64,000 bases of DNA from positions 773,497 to 837,496 of the forward strand of contig NZ_JAGYPM010000003.1 in assembly GCF_018343665.1 (NCBI RefSeq). Direction: 5' to 3'. This DNA is from Cytobacillus citreus (GTDB lineage: Bacteria > Bacillota > Bacilli > Bacillales > Cytobacillaceae). Positions 44,345 to 54,488 of this stretch are shown here, one piece after another (positions within the stretch are counted from its first letter, which is position 1; each line of letters starts with the position of its first letter). The notes beneath the pieces were generated by a model. That model was given only the letters and a program-made list of their open reading frames with translations, had not been told where the DNA came from and ran no database searches. A program made the translations under genes and the position numbers.

Positions 44345-45832
44345 TTATTTCATTTTTGGGCTTCTCCTATGTTTAGTCGCTTGTTCAAACGCAAAGGCAA
44401 TCTTTATCAAAACCCCTTCGCTAAAAGCGGTGCCTGCAAACGTTACTCCAAAAGGTCTACCACTTTCCATATATCCTGCAGGTACAGCAATGGAAGGATA
44501 ACCAGCTTTGGCACATAGTGTTGAACCAATATACGAAGGAAAAAGAATCGCATCTAGATCATACCTTTTTAAAGCATAATCAATCCCTTGTTCCTGTGAA
44601 AAATACAAATCTTCTAATTTGGCATTCAAATACTCAGGATTTCTTAATGTATTTGGCAAAGCTTCTCTCATTTCTAATTTATTTTGGCCATATTTTAAAG
44701 CCCTTTCTTCTAACTTCTTATTAAACTCAATCAATTCAGTAATAGAATGTACAGGCAAGTGTGAAGGCAACTTGGAAAGATAATTGTCTAAGCTATGCTT
44801 CAACTCATATAACGGCACTCCCCAACTCCATTCTCGATGGAAAGAGGGGATCTCGATATCATGAATGACTTTAGCTCCTCCATCCGTGAGAGTATGAATT
44901 ACATTCTTAAATAAATCTTCATTGGTTTCTTTTGAAAAATAATGTTCATTAGCTATAAAGTATTCATTAGAAACAGGGTTGAATATACCAATTCTGGTCC
45001 CTCTCAAACCTTTTGTATCTAAATATTTCGAATAATCTTCTTGTATCTTTCCTTCACATTTAAAAGTAGCAGGATCATCCTGATCTACACCTGTTAAAGC
45101 TCCTAATAAAATAGCGGCATCTGTAACAGTTCTAGCAAATGGTCCCGCTGTGTCTTGTGAATATGTAAAAGGTATCAAACCAGTGCGGCTTATTAAACCA
45201 ACAGTAGGCTTTATCCCGACAACTGAGTTTTGAATAGCTGGACTAAGAATCGAAGCATCTGTCTCAGTCCCTACGGATAAAACGGTAAAATTTGCAGCAA
45301 CCGCAGCCGCTGATCCCGAGCTTGATCCCCCAACATATAGGTTTGCATCCCCATATGGATTTAACACTTGTCCCCCTCTGGAACTGTAACCTGCCCACAT
45401 TTCAGTTGACATCCCATTTGCTATTTCAGTCATATTTGTCTTTCCTAAAATAACTGCGCCTGCTTTCCGAAGCTTCTCTACTAGAAACGCATCATGGCTG
45501 CTAATATTATTTTCAAGTGCAATGGTTCCTGCACTCGTATGCATGGAGTCATTCGTTTCAATATTATCCTTTAGCAAAACAGGAATGCCATGTAATGGTC
45601 CTCTAGAACCTTTCGTTTTTCTTTCAGCATCTAATGCTTCAGCAATAAAAATGGCATCAGGGTTTATTTCAAGAATGGAATTAATATTTGGACAAGATTG
45701 GTCATACTTTGCTATTCGAAAAAGATAATACATTACTAACTCTTTTGAGGTAATTTTTCCATCTTTCATAGCTGCTTGAATAGCTTGAATCGTAAGTTCT
45801 TCTTTAAAAAATTCATTAGAAATAATTCCCAT
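44345..45832 (-). CDS. Amidase signature family hydrolase
   Basis: A 495-residue amidase with the Ser-cisSer-Lys triad: Lys88 ('LLKDNIET'), cis-Ser at 171-172 ('GGSSSGSAAAVAA') and nucleophile Ser194 ('GTETDASI', where the family often has TGGS). It hydrolyses a C-N bond of an unknown amide; similar to gatA-like stand-alone amidases. ATG start with a GGAGAG ribosome site. It sits between fragments of a DUF2087 gene and of a GrpB-like gene, so it probably arrived by insertion or was left by a deletion. Confidence 0.88.
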   Translation of the reverse strand: MGIISNEFFKEELTIQAIQAAMKDGKITSKELVMYYLFRIAKYDQSCPNINSILEINPDAIFIAEALDAERKTKGSRGPLHGIPVLLKDNIETNDSMHTSAGTIALENNISSHDAFLVEKLRKAGAVILGKTNMTEIANGMSTEMWAGYSSRGGQVLNPYGDANLYVGGSSSGSAAAVAANFTVLSVGTETDASILSPAIQNSVVGIKPTVGLISRTGLIPFTYSQDTAGPFARTVTDAAILLGALTGVDQDDPATFKCEGKIQEDYSKYLDTKGLRGTRIGIFNPVSNEYFIANEHYFSKETNEDLFKNVIHTLTDGGAKVIHDIEIPSFHREWSWGVPLYELKHSLDNYLSKLPSHLPVHSITELIEFNKKLEERALKYGQNKLEMREALPNTLRNPEYLNAKLEDLYFSQEQGIDYALKRYDLDAILFPSYIGSTLCAKAGYPSIAVPAGYMESGRPFGVTFAGTAFSEGVLIKIAFAFEQATKHRRSPKMK

Positions 45833-45856
45833 TCAATCTCTCCTTTGCCAAAGTGT

Positions 45857-45995
45857 TCAATATAATGAATCATTCGTTCTCATAGAAAAAATGCTCTTCA
45901 CAAATGCTTCCTTATGTTCTGTATATTCATTTATACCCGTAGCGTAATTTTTTACATAATCCAACTTTAGATTTTGATAGTCTTTCCTTGCAGCT
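45857..45995 (-). pseudogene. GrpB (UPF0157)-like 3' fragment
   Basis: The frame ending at TGA 45857-45859 reads 'AARKDYQNLKLDYVKNYATGINEYTEHKEAFVKSIF' (shown in parts), which looks like the C-terminal end of GrpB/UPF0157 proteins (YxxLKxxLAxxYPxDxxxYTxxKxxFxxxI). The rest of the gene is absent; the fragment is joined to the DUF2087 5' piece. Confidence 0.55.
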
Positions 45996-46107
45996 TCACC
46001 TTTCGCTTTTCTTTACTTGGCAATTCTCTCAGTACTCCGTTTTTTATAAAAGCTTCAACCGTCTTTTTCCGTTCTTCTTCAGTAAAATGAAACTTTTCTA
46101 TGTACAT
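45967..46107 (-). pseudogene. DUF2087 5' fragment
   Basis: A 46-codon frame with a strong AGGGAGGG ribosome site, starting MYIEKFHFTEEERKK and running into the same residues (VEAFIKNGVLRELPSKEKRKV) that begin the truncated copy at 44265. After that it crosses into the GrpB-like fragment in another frame and stops. The duplicated ~70 nt differs at several bases, so the duplication is not recent. Confidence 0.65.
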
Positions 46108-46157
46108 TTTCGACACCCTCCCTTACTTCCCATTTTCAAAAAAACAGTTAACTAGAC

Positions 46158-47069
46158 CTATAAACCATTCATTATTTCTGTACTTAAATAATCAACTCGT
46201 TTTAAATAGTGCTCTCTTTTCTCCACGTCATTGACAAAAGAGATGAATAAAATAGAAAGCATTAATGCCGTGTCAAGGCGATAAATAAATTGAATAACCT
46301 TATCAGTTTTTTCAATAATACTCATATTGTTATATCCCTTTAAAAATTCTTCTACATGCAGCTCCTCTGTTTCAGCAATTCTCATTAATTCCATAATTGG
46401 ATTACCAATAAAGGCATTATCCCAATCAATAATCGCTTTAATGCTTCCCTTTTCTCCAATTAAGTTCGGTCGCCTAACATCAAGGTGCAATAAGCAATTA
46501 TCAGCTTGTGGTGTGTCCAAAATCTCCTGCAATTCTTCTAAACAAGGAAGAGCAATTTTTGAGTTTGTGAGTTCTCTTAGTGTTTGCACACGATTGATAA
46601 TTCTATGGGATATAATTTGACTTAAAGTCTGCTGATGTTGATCAATAATTGACAAGCCACCCAATGGAACTTTATGTATCTTAGAAGTAAGTTGACCAAT
46701 ATCAAATGAGGAAATCGGACTATTATCTCCCGATATGAAATCAGATATTAGAAAGTTAATATCACTACTTAAATGCAGTTTATGAACTTTAGGGACTGGC
46801 AAACTATAATTGTGGCAATGTTCAGAAATCTGAACTTCCTTTTTAAGTGAGATAATTCCACTCGAATGCTTATCCATCATATTTTCTTCAGCTCGCCAAG
46901 GTGTTCTAACAGCAAGCTCACCTAAATTTTTCTCTCTTATAAGAAAAACAGCATTAATCACTCCGCTTCCGATTAATTTTATCTCTTCAAGCTGCCAATT
47001 CAAATCTTGAATAATTACATTTGAAATACTAGCTTGTAATTTTTCAATACTATTTTTTGTTAGAATCAT
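46158..47069 (-). CDS. APH-family phosphotransferase
   Basis: A 303-residue protein kinase-like phosphotransferase. Motifs: an N-lobe start 'GSGVINAVFLIREKNLGELAVRTPWR', the catalytic loop 'NCLLHLDVRRPNLIGE' (HxDxxxxN pattern, ~193-208) and the metal-binding 'IDWDNAFIGNP' (~216-226). Could phosphorylate an aminoglycoside, choline, homoserine or a sugar; the substrate cannot be told. Monocistronic, ATG start. Lies in the accessory patch. Confidence 0.8.
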   Translation of the reverse strand: MILTKNSIEKLQASISNVIIQDLNWQLEEIKLIGSGVINAVFLIREKNLGELAVRTPWRAEENMMDKHSSGIISLKKEVQISEHCHNYSLPVPKVHKLHLSSDINFLISDFISGDNSPISSFDIGQLTSKIHKVPLGGLSIIDQHQQTLSQIISHRIINRVQTLRELTNSKIALPCLEELQEILDTPQADNCLLHLDVRRPNLIGEKGSIKAIIDWDNAFIGNPIMELMRIAETEELHVEEFLKGYNNMSIIEKTDKVIQFIYRLDTALMLSILFISFVNDVEKREHYLKRVDYLSTEIMNGL

Positions 47070-47160
47070 TGTTTATGACCTCTTCTAATGTTTCCATTTA
47101 ATTTGCTTTATTTTACCATATTATTTTGCTTTTCTCTTATTTTACTTCTTTTTAAAATAT

Positions 47161-47193
47161 AACCTTCTTAAATCATCTCGATTCAAGAAGGTT
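47161..47193 (-). terminator. Terminator after YngK-like gene
   Basis: AACCTTCTT pairs with AAGAAGGTT over a 15-nt loop, followed on the minus strand by an A/T-rich run. Confidence 0.75.
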
Positions 47194-47200
47194 TTGATAA

Positions 47201-48766
47201 TTATTGTGTTTGTATAATTGCCTCAATACTAACTTCACTTTCGTTATGAAGTCGATCAAGAGCGGTTACTACATACGTATAAGTTTCTTCCGCTTTAGCT
47301 GTTTGATCAATAAAGACTTGTTCATTTCCTGTTTTTCGAACTGTCTTCACTAAATTTTCTGAGTCCTCAATATTTCCTTGTATATCTCCAGTAAATCGAT
47401 AAATAGCATAGTATGTAGAGTCTTGATTTAGTGTATGATCCTCAATTATTACCTCGATCCCGTCTTCTGTTCGATTAGCACTTTTTATACTCGGTGACTG
47501 TGGTTTAATATTATCAAGCCATGGCATCGTTGGAATTAAGGCTGGCTGCCTATAAAGATCATTACTCAAACGATCTTTTATTCCGAGTGGATTTCGATTT
47601 AGATCTTTTAAGCTAAAATGCATACTGCCCATAAATGTATCATATTGACGATTTAAGAGAATTTGCTTTGGATACTCTTCAGCCTTCTTCCATGCTGAAC
47701 TGGAATCATTATTGATCTTATAAGCTGCTTGTCCGATATAGAGGTGAACCGGCTTGCCGCTCGTTTCCTTACCCCACCAATCTAGTAGAATATCATAAGC
47801 TGCTGGCTTATAGCTGATATTCCAATAGATTTGTGGAGTGATATAATCGATATAGCCTTGGCGAATCCATTCTCTTGTATTAGCGTATAAGTCATCGTAA
47901 TTCGTTACGCCGGCTGCTGTTTTAGAACCTGTTGAATCATTAGCACTGTTTCTCCATACTCCAAATGGGCTTATTCCAAACTTCACATAAGGCTTTTCTT
48001 TTTTGATCGCTTTATTTAGATCACGTACCAGCTGATTTACATTATCTCTGCGCCAATCTCCGACCGTTTTAAACTTGCCTTTTCCATACTTTTTAAATTC
48101 AGCCGCATCAGGAAAATCCTTTCCTTTCACTTTATAAGGATAGAAATAATCATCCATATGAACAGCATCAATATCATAGTTCTTTACTACTTCTAATACT
48201 CCGTCAATAATAAATTGCTTTACCTCAGGAATTCCAGGATTATAGTAAAGCCTTCCTCCATATGAAGCGATCCAATTTTGATGCTTTCGAGCTGGATGGT
48301 CAGCGGCTAAGCGTTTAATATTCGTATGGTTCATCGTAATCCGGTAAGGGTTGAACCATGCATGAAACTCCAGATTACGTTTATGGGCCTCCTCAATCAT
48401 AAAAGCAAGTGGATCATAGCCGGGATTTTTCCCCTGTGTTCCCGTTAAATACTCTGACCACGGACCGTATTTTGAAGGGTAAAATGCATCTGCCGTTGGC
48501 TTTATCTGAACAACAACCGCATTCATCCCCATTTTCTCAACGTCATCTAGAAGCTTCACGAACTCTTGCTTTTGCTTATCTATTGAAAGTCCTTTTTTTG
48601 AAGGCCAATCAATATTCGCTACTGTAGCAATCCATACAGCTCGAAGCTCTCGTTTTTGGGACTTAGTTTGTATTTCCGCCTGTCCATCTTTAGGAGATTG
48701 AAAGATTACTATCCCCATTAAGGAAAAAATCAGCAATGACATTGCTGCCTTTTTTAATACCCTCAT
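47201..48766 (-). CDS. Secreted glycoside hydrolase-like protein (YngK type)
   Basis: A 521-residue secreted protein. Signal peptide ~1-30, then a GHL10/DUF187 glycosidase-like TIM barrel (~38-400) with 'RELRAVWIATVANIDWPS', 'MGMNAVVVQIKPTADAFYPSKYGPWSEYLTG', 'FHAWFNPYRI', 'VKNYDIDAVHMDDYFYPYK' and 'YIDYITPQIYWN', followed by a fibronectin-III-like domain (~425-520). B. subtilis YngK is the closest match I know. Probably acts on cell-wall or environmental glycans; the true substrate is unknown. ATG start with a GGAGGGT ribosome site. Confidence 0.85.
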   Translation of the reverse strand: MRVLKKAAMSLLIFSLMGIVIFQSPKDGQAEIQTKSQKRELRAVWIATVANIDWPSKKGLSIDKQKQEFVKLLDDVEKMGMNAVVVQIKPTADAFYPSKYGPWSEYLTGTQGKNPGYDPLAFMIEEAHKRNLEFHAWFNPYRITMNHTNIKRLAADHPARKHQNWIASYGGRLYYNPGIPEVKQFIIDGVLEVVKNYDIDAVHMDDYFYPYKVKGKDFPDAAEFKKYGKGKFKTVGDWRRDNVNQLVRDLNKAIKKEKPYVKFGISPFGVWRNSANDSTGSKTAAGVTNYDDLYANTREWIRQGYIDYITPQIYWNISYKPAAYDILLDWWGKETSGKPVHLYIGQAAYKINNDSSSAWKKAEEYPKQILLNRQYDTFMGSMHFSLKDLNRNPLGIKDRLSNDLYRQPALIPTMPWLDNIKPQSPSIKSANRTEDGIEVIIEDHTLNQDSTYYAIYRFTGDIQGNIEDSENLVKTVRKTGNEQVFIDQTAKAEETYTYVVTALDRLHNESEVSIEAIIQTQ

Positions 48767-48888
48767 TAATTACCCTCCTAATAATTAAAAGAAACTCTAT
48801 GCATCATCCATTTTCCTAATTATTAGAAAAATAGTCAAATATTATATTAACGGAACTGATTGATTGTTAATTATCTTAATCCTCTTTA

Positions 48889-48938
48889 AAAAAAGAAATA
48901 GAGTGCAAATCACAAATGATTTGCACTCTATTTCTTTT
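48889..48938 (-). terminator. argGH terminator with long perfect stem
   Basis: A stem of more than 20 bp, perfect, with a CAAA loop (core GAGTGCAAATCA / TGATTTGCACTC), flanked by A- and T-runs, ends argH. Works in both directions. Confidence 0.92.
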
Positions 48939-48941
48939 TAT

Positions 48942-50324
48942 CTACTTGCTATTTTTCATCGATTCCTTCGCTTTTTCAATAGCGGACACAATTTGTACAA
49001 AGCCTGTTCCACCTGCACTATTTCGTCTTTTTACTGCAGTGATAGGATCTAGAACAACGTAAATATCTTCAGCAAATAATGGATGAGCCTTTTTATATTC
49101 CGCAATAGGCAAATCACCAAGGAAACAGCCTTGTTTAACACATGTAAGAACAAGCTTGCCAACAATTTCATGAGCTTCTCTGAATGGAACGCCTTTATCC
49201 GATAAATAATCAGCAAGCTCTGTCGCATTGGAAAAATCAGTTTTTGTCGCCTTCTCCATATGATTCTTGTTTACTGTCATTGTCCGAATCATACCTGCAA
49301 AAATTTTAAGGGATCCTGTAACTGTTTTTACTGTATCAAACATGCCCTCTTTATCCTCTTGCATATCCTTATTGTAAGCTAGAGGTAAGCCTTTTAAAAC
49401 AGTTAGGAGACCCATAAGATTTCCATACACTCGACCTGTTTTTCCACGAATTAATTCTGCCATGTCAGGATTTTTCTTTTGCGGCATGATGCTGCTTCCG
49501 GTTGCGAAACTATCATCAAGCTCGATAAATTTGAATTCTTGACTAGACCAAAGAATGAATTCCTCACTTAATCTTGACAAGTGCATCATCAAAATAGAGC
49601 TGTCTGATAAAAACTCCAAGATAAAATCTCTATCGCTTACTGCATCAAGACTATTTTCGTAAATGCCTTCAAATCCAAGCAATTCTGCACTTAAATGACG
49701 GTCAATTTGGAATGTGGTTCCTGCCAATGCACCAGCACCAAGCGGGGATAGATTGATTCTTTTCACACTTTCAATGTAACGCTCTTTATCCCGTTCCAGC
49801 ATCCAAAAATAAGCCATTAAATGATGAGCAAATGATATCGGCTGTGCCCTTTGAAGATGGGTATAGCCCGGCATAACTGTTTCAATATTCTCCTCAGCTT
49901 GTTCTAATAATGCTTGCTGCATTTCCTCAATTAGTTCAATGATTGCTTGAACCTGATTGCGTAAATATAAATGCATATCGGTCGCAACCTGGTCGTTTCG
50001 GCTTCGAGCCGTATGAAGCTTTCCGCCAACAGGACCTACTAATTCAGTTAAATAGCTTTCTAGATTCAAATGGATATCTTCTAGCTTGACTGAATAAGAA
50101 AGGTCATCGTTTGCTGCTTTATCTTTCAATTGTTCAAGGCCATTTTTAATCTTGGCTGCTTCTTCTTCGAGGATGATTCCACATTTCGCAAGCATAGTGA
50201 CATGCGCGAAACTGCCTTCAATATCCTCCATGACTAATTCCTGGTCGAAGGAGATTGATGCACCAAATTCATCTACCCATTCCTCAGCTGATTTTGTAAA
50301 ACGGCCGCCCCATAATTTTTTCAC
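48942..50324 (-). CDS. argH: Argininosuccinate lyase
   Basis: A 460-residue enzyme that splits argininosuccinate into arginine and fumarate. It starts at GTG 50324 ([30 protein letters not shown]), overlapping the argG stop by GTGA, with AAGGTG as ribosome site. Signature '[26 protein letters not shown]' with the catalytic Ser loop (~277-302), and '[13 protein letters not shown]' and '[22 protein letters not shown]'. Second gene of argGH. Confidence 0.96.
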   Translation of the reverse strand: MKKLWGGRFTKSAEEWVDEFGASISFDQELVMEDIEGSFAHVTMLAKCGIILEEEAAKIKNGLEQLKDKAANDDLSYSVKLEDIHLNLESYLTELVGPVGGKLHTARSRNDQVATDMHLYLRNQVQAIIELIEEMQQALLEQAEENIETVMPGYTHLQRAQPISFAHHLMAYFWMLERDKERYIESVKRINLSPLGAGALAGTTFQIDRHLSAELLGFEGIYENSLDAVSDRDFILEFLSDSSILMMHLSRLSEEFILWSSQEFKFIELDDSFATGSSIMPQKKNPDMAELIRGKTGRVYGNLMGLLTVLKGLPLAYNKDMQEDKEGMFDTVKTVTGSLKIFAGMIRTMTVNKNHMEKATKTDFSNATELADYLSDKGVPFREAHEIVGKLVLTCVKQGCFLGDLPIAEYKKAHPLFAEDIYVVLDPITAVKRRNSAGGTGFVQIVSAIEKAKESMKNSK

Positions 50325-51529
50325 ACTGTCACCTTCTTGTTTTGCTGAACAATGCTTTGAACCTTCGTTGGTAAGCCCCAAAGCTTAATAAAGCCAACTG
50401 CTGCATTATGATCGAATTCATCATCAGATGTATAAGTAGCAAGCTTTTCATCGTATAAAGAATATGGAGATTTTCTGCCTTCAACAATCGCATGGCCCTT
50501 AAAAAGCTTTACTCTTACAGTTCCTGTTACAAAGGTTTGTGTTTCCTCTAGGAATGCAGCCAATGCCGTTCTTAAAGGCGAGAACCATAGACCTTCATAA
50601 ATTAACTCAGCAATTTTCTTTTCAATAATTGGTTTAAAATGAGCTACTTCTTTAACAAGTGTTAAATCTTCAAGCTCTTTATGTGCTTTAATTAATGTCA
50701 TCGCACCTGGGCATTCATAAACCTCACGTGACTTAATACCAACAAGTCGATTTTCAACATGGTCAATACGGCCTACACCATGCTTGCCAGCAAGGGAGTT
50801 CAATTCCAAAATAAGCTCTGCTAAAGGATATTGTTTTCCATTCAAGCTAACAGGAACACCCTTTTCAAATCCAATTTCCACAACATCTGGTGTGTCAGGA
50901 GCATTTTCAAGGCTTGAAGTAAGTTCATACGCTTCTTCAGGAGGCGCAGCCCATGGATCTTCTAAAATTCCACATTCATTGCTTCTTCCCCATAAGTTTT
51001 GGTCAATCGAGAACGGAGAATCTAGATTAATAGGAATTGGAATATTCTTTTGCTTAGCATACTCAATTTCTTCTTCACGTGACCATTTCCATTCACGAAC
51101 AGGCGCCAATACTTCTAGCTCTGGATTTAATGCATGAATAGCAACCTCGAAACGTACTTGATCGTTTCCTTTACCAGTACATCCATGTGCAACAGCAACT
51201 GCTCCTTCTTTTTCAGCCACTTCAACTAGTTTCTTCGCAATAAGTGGGCGAGAAAGTGCAGAAACAAGAGGATATACATTTTCGTATAATGCATGTGCCT
51301 GCATAGCCATTAATGCATATTCATTAGCAAACTCTTCTTTTGCATCAATCACATGCGATTGAACAGCCCCAACCGTTAATGCTTTTTGCTGAATAAAATT
51401 TAAATCCTTTCCTTCCCCAACATCTAAACAGCAAGCTACAACGGAATACCCTTGTTCCTCTAACCATTTAATTGCTACTGAAGTATCTAAACCGCCTGAA
51501 TAGGCAAGTACGACTTTTGGATTTGACAT
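50321..51529 (-). CDS. argG: Argininosuccinate synthase
   Basis: A 402-residue enzyme joining citrulline and aspartate with ATP. '[18 protein letters not shown]' is the PP-loop, followed by '[15 protein letters not shown]' and '[11 protein letters not shown]'-like residues. ATG 51529 with AAGGAGG; a frame 12 codons longer is rejected. Promoter region with arginine-repressor-like boxes 20-60 nt upstream. Confidence 0.96.
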   Translation of the reverse strand: MSNPKVVLAYSGGLDTSVAIKWLEEQGYSVVACCLDVGEGKDLNFIQQKALTVGAVQSHVIDAKEEFANEYALMAMQAHALYENVYPLVSALSRPLIAKKLVEVAEKEGAVAVAHGCTGKGNDQVRFEVAIHALNPELEVLAPVREWKWSREEEIEYAKQKNIPIPINLDSPFSIDQNLWGRSNECGILEDPWAAPPEEAYELTSSLENAPDTPDVVEIGFEKGVPVSLNGKQYPLAELILELNSLAGKHGVGRIDHVENRLVGIKSREVYECPGAMTLIKAHKELEDLTLVKEVAHFKPIIEKKIAELIYEGLWFSPLRTALAAFLEETQTFVTGTVRVKLFKGHAIVEGRKSPYSLYDEKLATYTSDDEFDHNAAVGFIKLWGLPTKVQSIVQQNKKVTV

Positions 51530-51548
51530 GATAAAATCCTCCTTTATT

Positions 51549-51588
51549 ATCGAATAAATATTCATATTATATTATGTTTATTCATTAT
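51549..51588 (-). promoter_or_regulatory. ARG boxes upstream of argGH
   Basis: ATCGAATAAATATTCATA (51549-51566) is a near-perfect arginine box (consensus TNTGAATWWWWATTCANW), and TGAATAAACAT (minus strand of 51576-51587) is a second half-site. An AhrC/ArgR-type repressor would cover the start of transcription. ArgR control of arg genes is established; these sites are inferred. Confidence 0.6.
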
Positions 51589-51689
51589 ATTGTATTATAT
51601 TATCATAATTAAATTGAAAATCAATACTTATTCTTAAAAATGCATAAAAATTAATTTTAAAAATGGTTCCGAATCTATAAATTAAAAAA

Positions 51690-51716
51690 AGCAGAATTCC
51701 ACTGAAGGATTCCGCT
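51690..51716 (-). terminator. Terminator after serine hydrolase gene
   Basis: AGCAGAAT... pairs with ...ATTCCGCT with one mismatch and a bulge, followed on the minus strand by a U-run. Confidence 0.7.
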
Positions 51717-51727
51717 CTCTTTTTGCC

Positions 51728-53128
51728 CTAATTAATCATTGCTTCATATACAGCTTTTATTATACTTCCATATTGACTAATCTCATATGTGTCCCCTTGA
51801 AATCGATTAGAATCGATTTGCGGATTTATAACTGGTGAATGCTTTTTATTTGTTAATAAAGCGATCGCTAATTGATTGTCTCGATCAATAACTGTTATCG
51901 TCCCTGTCCAGCCTGTATGGCCTATTACATTATTATTAGCATATTCGCTGAACATCCATTCCATACTTTCATTCGCGTTAATCCTCCAGCCTAATCCATA
52001 TGTAGGGTTCATATCCGAAGGTTTAACAAAAAGATCGATAGTTTCTTTATCAAAGAGTTTCACTTTACCGTATCCACCATTATTAAGCATTACTTGGAGC
52101 AATACTGCGAGATCGCCTGTTGTGGAAAATAAACCAGCATGTCCAGAAACTCCACCCATGGAATAAAATGATTTCTCATCATGCACTTCGCCTTGTAACG
52201 TATACGTCCTTATATTAGGAAATGAAATGACACCATCTCGTGTATTTCCCATTAATTCAGTTGCAGCAAACTCCTTTTCTTTATGACCTTTATTAAGCGG
52301 ATTGAACATCGTAGAAGTTATTCCTAATGGTTTATAAATATGTGTTTCAACGTATTTGTCTAATTGCTGTCCTGTTACTTTTTCAATAATAAATCCAAGG
52401 AGCATATAATCGATGTCGCTATAAATTTGTGAAGTGCCAGGTTCATATTGTAGTGGAGTTTTTAAAATCATTTCCACAGTGGTTTTTCGATCTTGAGAAT
52501 ACAAATCTCCTGCTCTTGCTGGGTTATGGTAATGCACACTAGAAGGAAATCCTGCTGTATGGTGGAGAAGATCGATGATTCGTAAAGAATCTTTTCCCTT
52601 AATTTTGTCCGCTTCATTGTCTTTAAAAGATGGATAATAATGCTGGATTGTTTGGTATAAATCAACTTTTCCTTCGCTAACCAAATGCTGAAGTGCATAA
52701 TTGACGGAATACATTTTGGTATTTGATGCCAAGTCAAACATAGTATCCACTTTCATTTTTTGAGGATGTTTTAAAGGAGTATGGCCATCATACTTTTTGG
52801 CGTAACCATAAGCTGAATTTTTTATAATTTTTCCGTCTTTAATCACAACAATTGCAGCCCCAGGGAATCCATTTTTAATTTCCTGTTCGATTAGCCTATC
52901 AACCTGTTGTAACTTTTCAGAAGAAAACCCTACTTCTTCCGGTTTACCAACTTTTTTTAAAGTAGGATATTTCAGTGTTTCTTTTTTATCATAATGATTG
53001 AACATGGTAGAGCTTGTTAAAATTTTTTCTGAATTGGAAACTATATCTGCGGAAGCCGTTGATGTCCAAGGCATTATTATGCCTAAAATCATGAAAGTAA
53101 TGAGCATACTGTAAAATAGTTTTTTCAT
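51728..53128 (-). CDS. Secreted beta-lactamase-family serine hydrolase
   Basis: A 466-residue exported protein with a signal peptide (~1-27) and a class-C beta-lactamase/PBP4* fold. Catalytic S135-x-x-K138 ('DLASNTKMYS'), 'YSDIDYML' as the Tyr motif and 'GHTGWTG' near the end in place of KTG. Similar to B. subtilis YbbE-type esterase/transpeptidase-like hydrolases. Could process peptidoglycan or D-amino peptides. ATG start with a GGGGAG ribosome site. Monocistronic. Confidence 0.82.
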   Translation of the reverse strand: MKKLFYSMLITFMILGIIMPWTSTASADIVSNSEKILTSSTMFNHYDKKETLKYPTLKKVGKPEEVGFSSEKLQQVDRLIEQEIKNGFPGAAIVVIKDGKIIKNSAYGYAKKYDGHTPLKHPQKMKVDTMFDLASNTKMYSVNYALQHLVSEGKVDLYQTIQHYYPSFKDNEADKIKGKDSLRIIDLLHHTAGFPSSVHYHNPARAGDLYSQDRKTTVEMILKTPLQYEPGTSQIYSDIDYMLLGFIIEKVTGQQLDKYVETHIYKPLGITSTMFNPLNKGHKEKEFAATELMGNTRDGVISFPNIRTYTLQGEVHDEKSFYSMGGVSGHAGLFSTTGDLAVLLQVMLNNGGYGKVKLFDKETIDLFVKPSDMNPTYGLGWRINANESMEWMFSEYANNNVIGHTGWTGTITVIDRDNQLAIALLTNKKHSPVINPQIDSNRFQGDTYEISQYGSIIKAVYEAMIN

Positions 53129-53413
53129 TATTCTCCCCCTCTTAAAAAGACTGAATATTCATAAATTTTATGATTAAATCATAAACTCACAATTTTCCCC
53201 TGTAAAGAGAATCCTCAACAAATAGTTCCTTTTGCGTAAGATTCAGTAAAAGTGGACCTAGAAAAGAATCATTCACTGATAAAATTTTAGTCCATTTATC
53301 TTAATCAGAAATCATAATACTTACACGCAATAAAAGAGAATTGGAAGAATCCATGGAATGAAGTACCTGTATATAGTAGAATGGAAGCAATATAATTCAC
53401 TGGAGGATTTTTA

Positions 53414-53728
53414 ATGAATGAGCATTTTTTATATGACGAACGCCTTGGAATTCCGATTCCATCATTCAAAGTGGATTGGGATCAATTTTCTAAAAAGATT
53501 CAGCAATCAATCTTATTCCAATGGGAAAAAATTAGAGGAACAATCCCTGATCGAATCACTGAACTTGAAAAAAAAATCAACGTAAAACAAGATCAGCTCT
53601 CAGATGAAGAAAATTTCATTAAATCTTGCGAGTTGAATAGTCAAATATCTGAGCTGGCTTCCATCATAAATGACCTATGGCTATGGTATCGAACTAATCA
53701 GGACATATCTGAGAAAGTTCATATGTAA
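53414..53728 (+). CDS. Small hypothetical protein with coiled coil
   Basis: A 104-residue soluble protein with conserved-looking start (MNEHFLYDERLGIPIPSF) and a helical heptad stretch (~45-85, 'RITELEKKINVKQDQLSDEENFIKSCEL'). ATG start with GGAGG 8 nt upstream. I do not recognise the family. Its stop codon TAA is the first base triplet of repeat C1, which occupies the 3' untranslated region. Confidence 0.65.
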   Translation: MNEHFLYDERLGIPIPSFKVDWDQFSKKIQQSILFQWEKIRGTIPDRITELEKKINVKQDQLSDEENFIKSCELNSQISELASIINDLWLWYRTNQDISEKVHM

Positions 53729-53920
53729 AGAAAACTCGCCGATTGGCGAGCCTTGAAAAGGCGAAGACAGAGGCGTAGTTGCGCTTATCGCGCTCATAAA
53801 TGCCACGTCCTGTGGCATTCGCCCGACTAGGACATCCTGTCCGTCGTACTTAATTCCTAAAATTGGCAACTGCGTCGAATGACCTTCTACGCTGACAATT
53901 TATACTTACTTAACGTATAA
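53727..53920 (+). repeat. Modular repeat C, copy 1
   Basis: Starts AAAGAAAACTCGCCGATTGG at the gene's stop codon and ends ...AACGTATAA. It is a chain of hairpins: CTCGCC/GGCGAG, CCTT/AAGG, GCGC/GCGC, GCCACGTCCTGTGGC (53802-53816, extendable to a 9-bp stem) and GGACATCCTGTCC (53830-53842). The 53791-53847 part equals the cassette nested in B3. Copy 2 lies at 62638. Confidence 0.8.
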
Positions 53921-53925
53921 AATAA

Positions 53926-53961
53926 AAAATCCTTTCAATCTGAAACTGAAAGGATTTTTTT
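53926..53961 (-). terminator. moaB terminator (bidirectional)
   Basis: AAAAATCCTTTCA pairs with TGAAAGGATTTTT over a 9-nt loop. Confidence 0.9.
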
Positions 53962-53975
53962 TCGCAGAAATTAAG

Positions 53976-54488
53976 TTATAGATCCTTTTTAAGCTCACGT
54001 ACGACATGTCCCAGTTCAGGCAAGATTAGTTTATTCATAGCTAAGCGAACTGCACCTGATGAACCTGGAGTTGAAAATACAGCTTTATTGTTTACAACTC
54101 CCGCAGCTGCCCGTGAAAGTATTGCGGCTGAGCCAATATCTTCTTGATAACTTAGCATTCTAAAAAGCTCGCCAAATCCGGAAATTTCCTTATCAAATAA
54201 GTCCTTGACTGTCTCAATTGTAATATCTCGAAGTGCGATTCCTGTTCCACCATTCGTGAGAACGACATCAATTTCTGGATCTTCACATCCTTTAAACACT
54301 TCGGCACGAAGCTGATCTGCCTCGTCTTTCACAATGACATAATCACGTATTACATGACCTTTTTCGAATAAAAGATCGATCATTAGCTTTCCGCTTTTAT
54401 CTGTTTCTTTATCCCTTGTATCACTAATCGTTATAACTTTACAACTAACCTTTTTCGGTGCTTCATTTTTATGCTGGGTCGTACTCAT
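53976..54488 (-). CDS. moaB: Molybdenum cofactor biosynthesis protein MoaB
   Basis: A 170-residue MogA/MoaB-fold protein of molybdopterin adenylylation. Signature 'VLTNGGTGIALRDITIETV' (~81-99) and 'TPGSSGAVRLAM' (~137-148) match the family. Its ATG overlaps the upstream gene's stop by ATGA, so translation is coupled. In B. subtilis moaB also lies next to ackA and argGH. Confidence 0.92.
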   Translation of the reverse strand: MSTTQHKNEAPKKVSCKVITISDTRDKETDKSGKLMIDLLFEKGHVIRDYVIVKDEADQLRAEVFKGCEDPEIDVVLTNGGTGIALRDITIETVKDLFDKEISGFGELFRMLSYQEDIGSAAILSRAAAGVVNNKAVFSTPGSSGAVRLAMNKLILPELGHVVRELKKDL

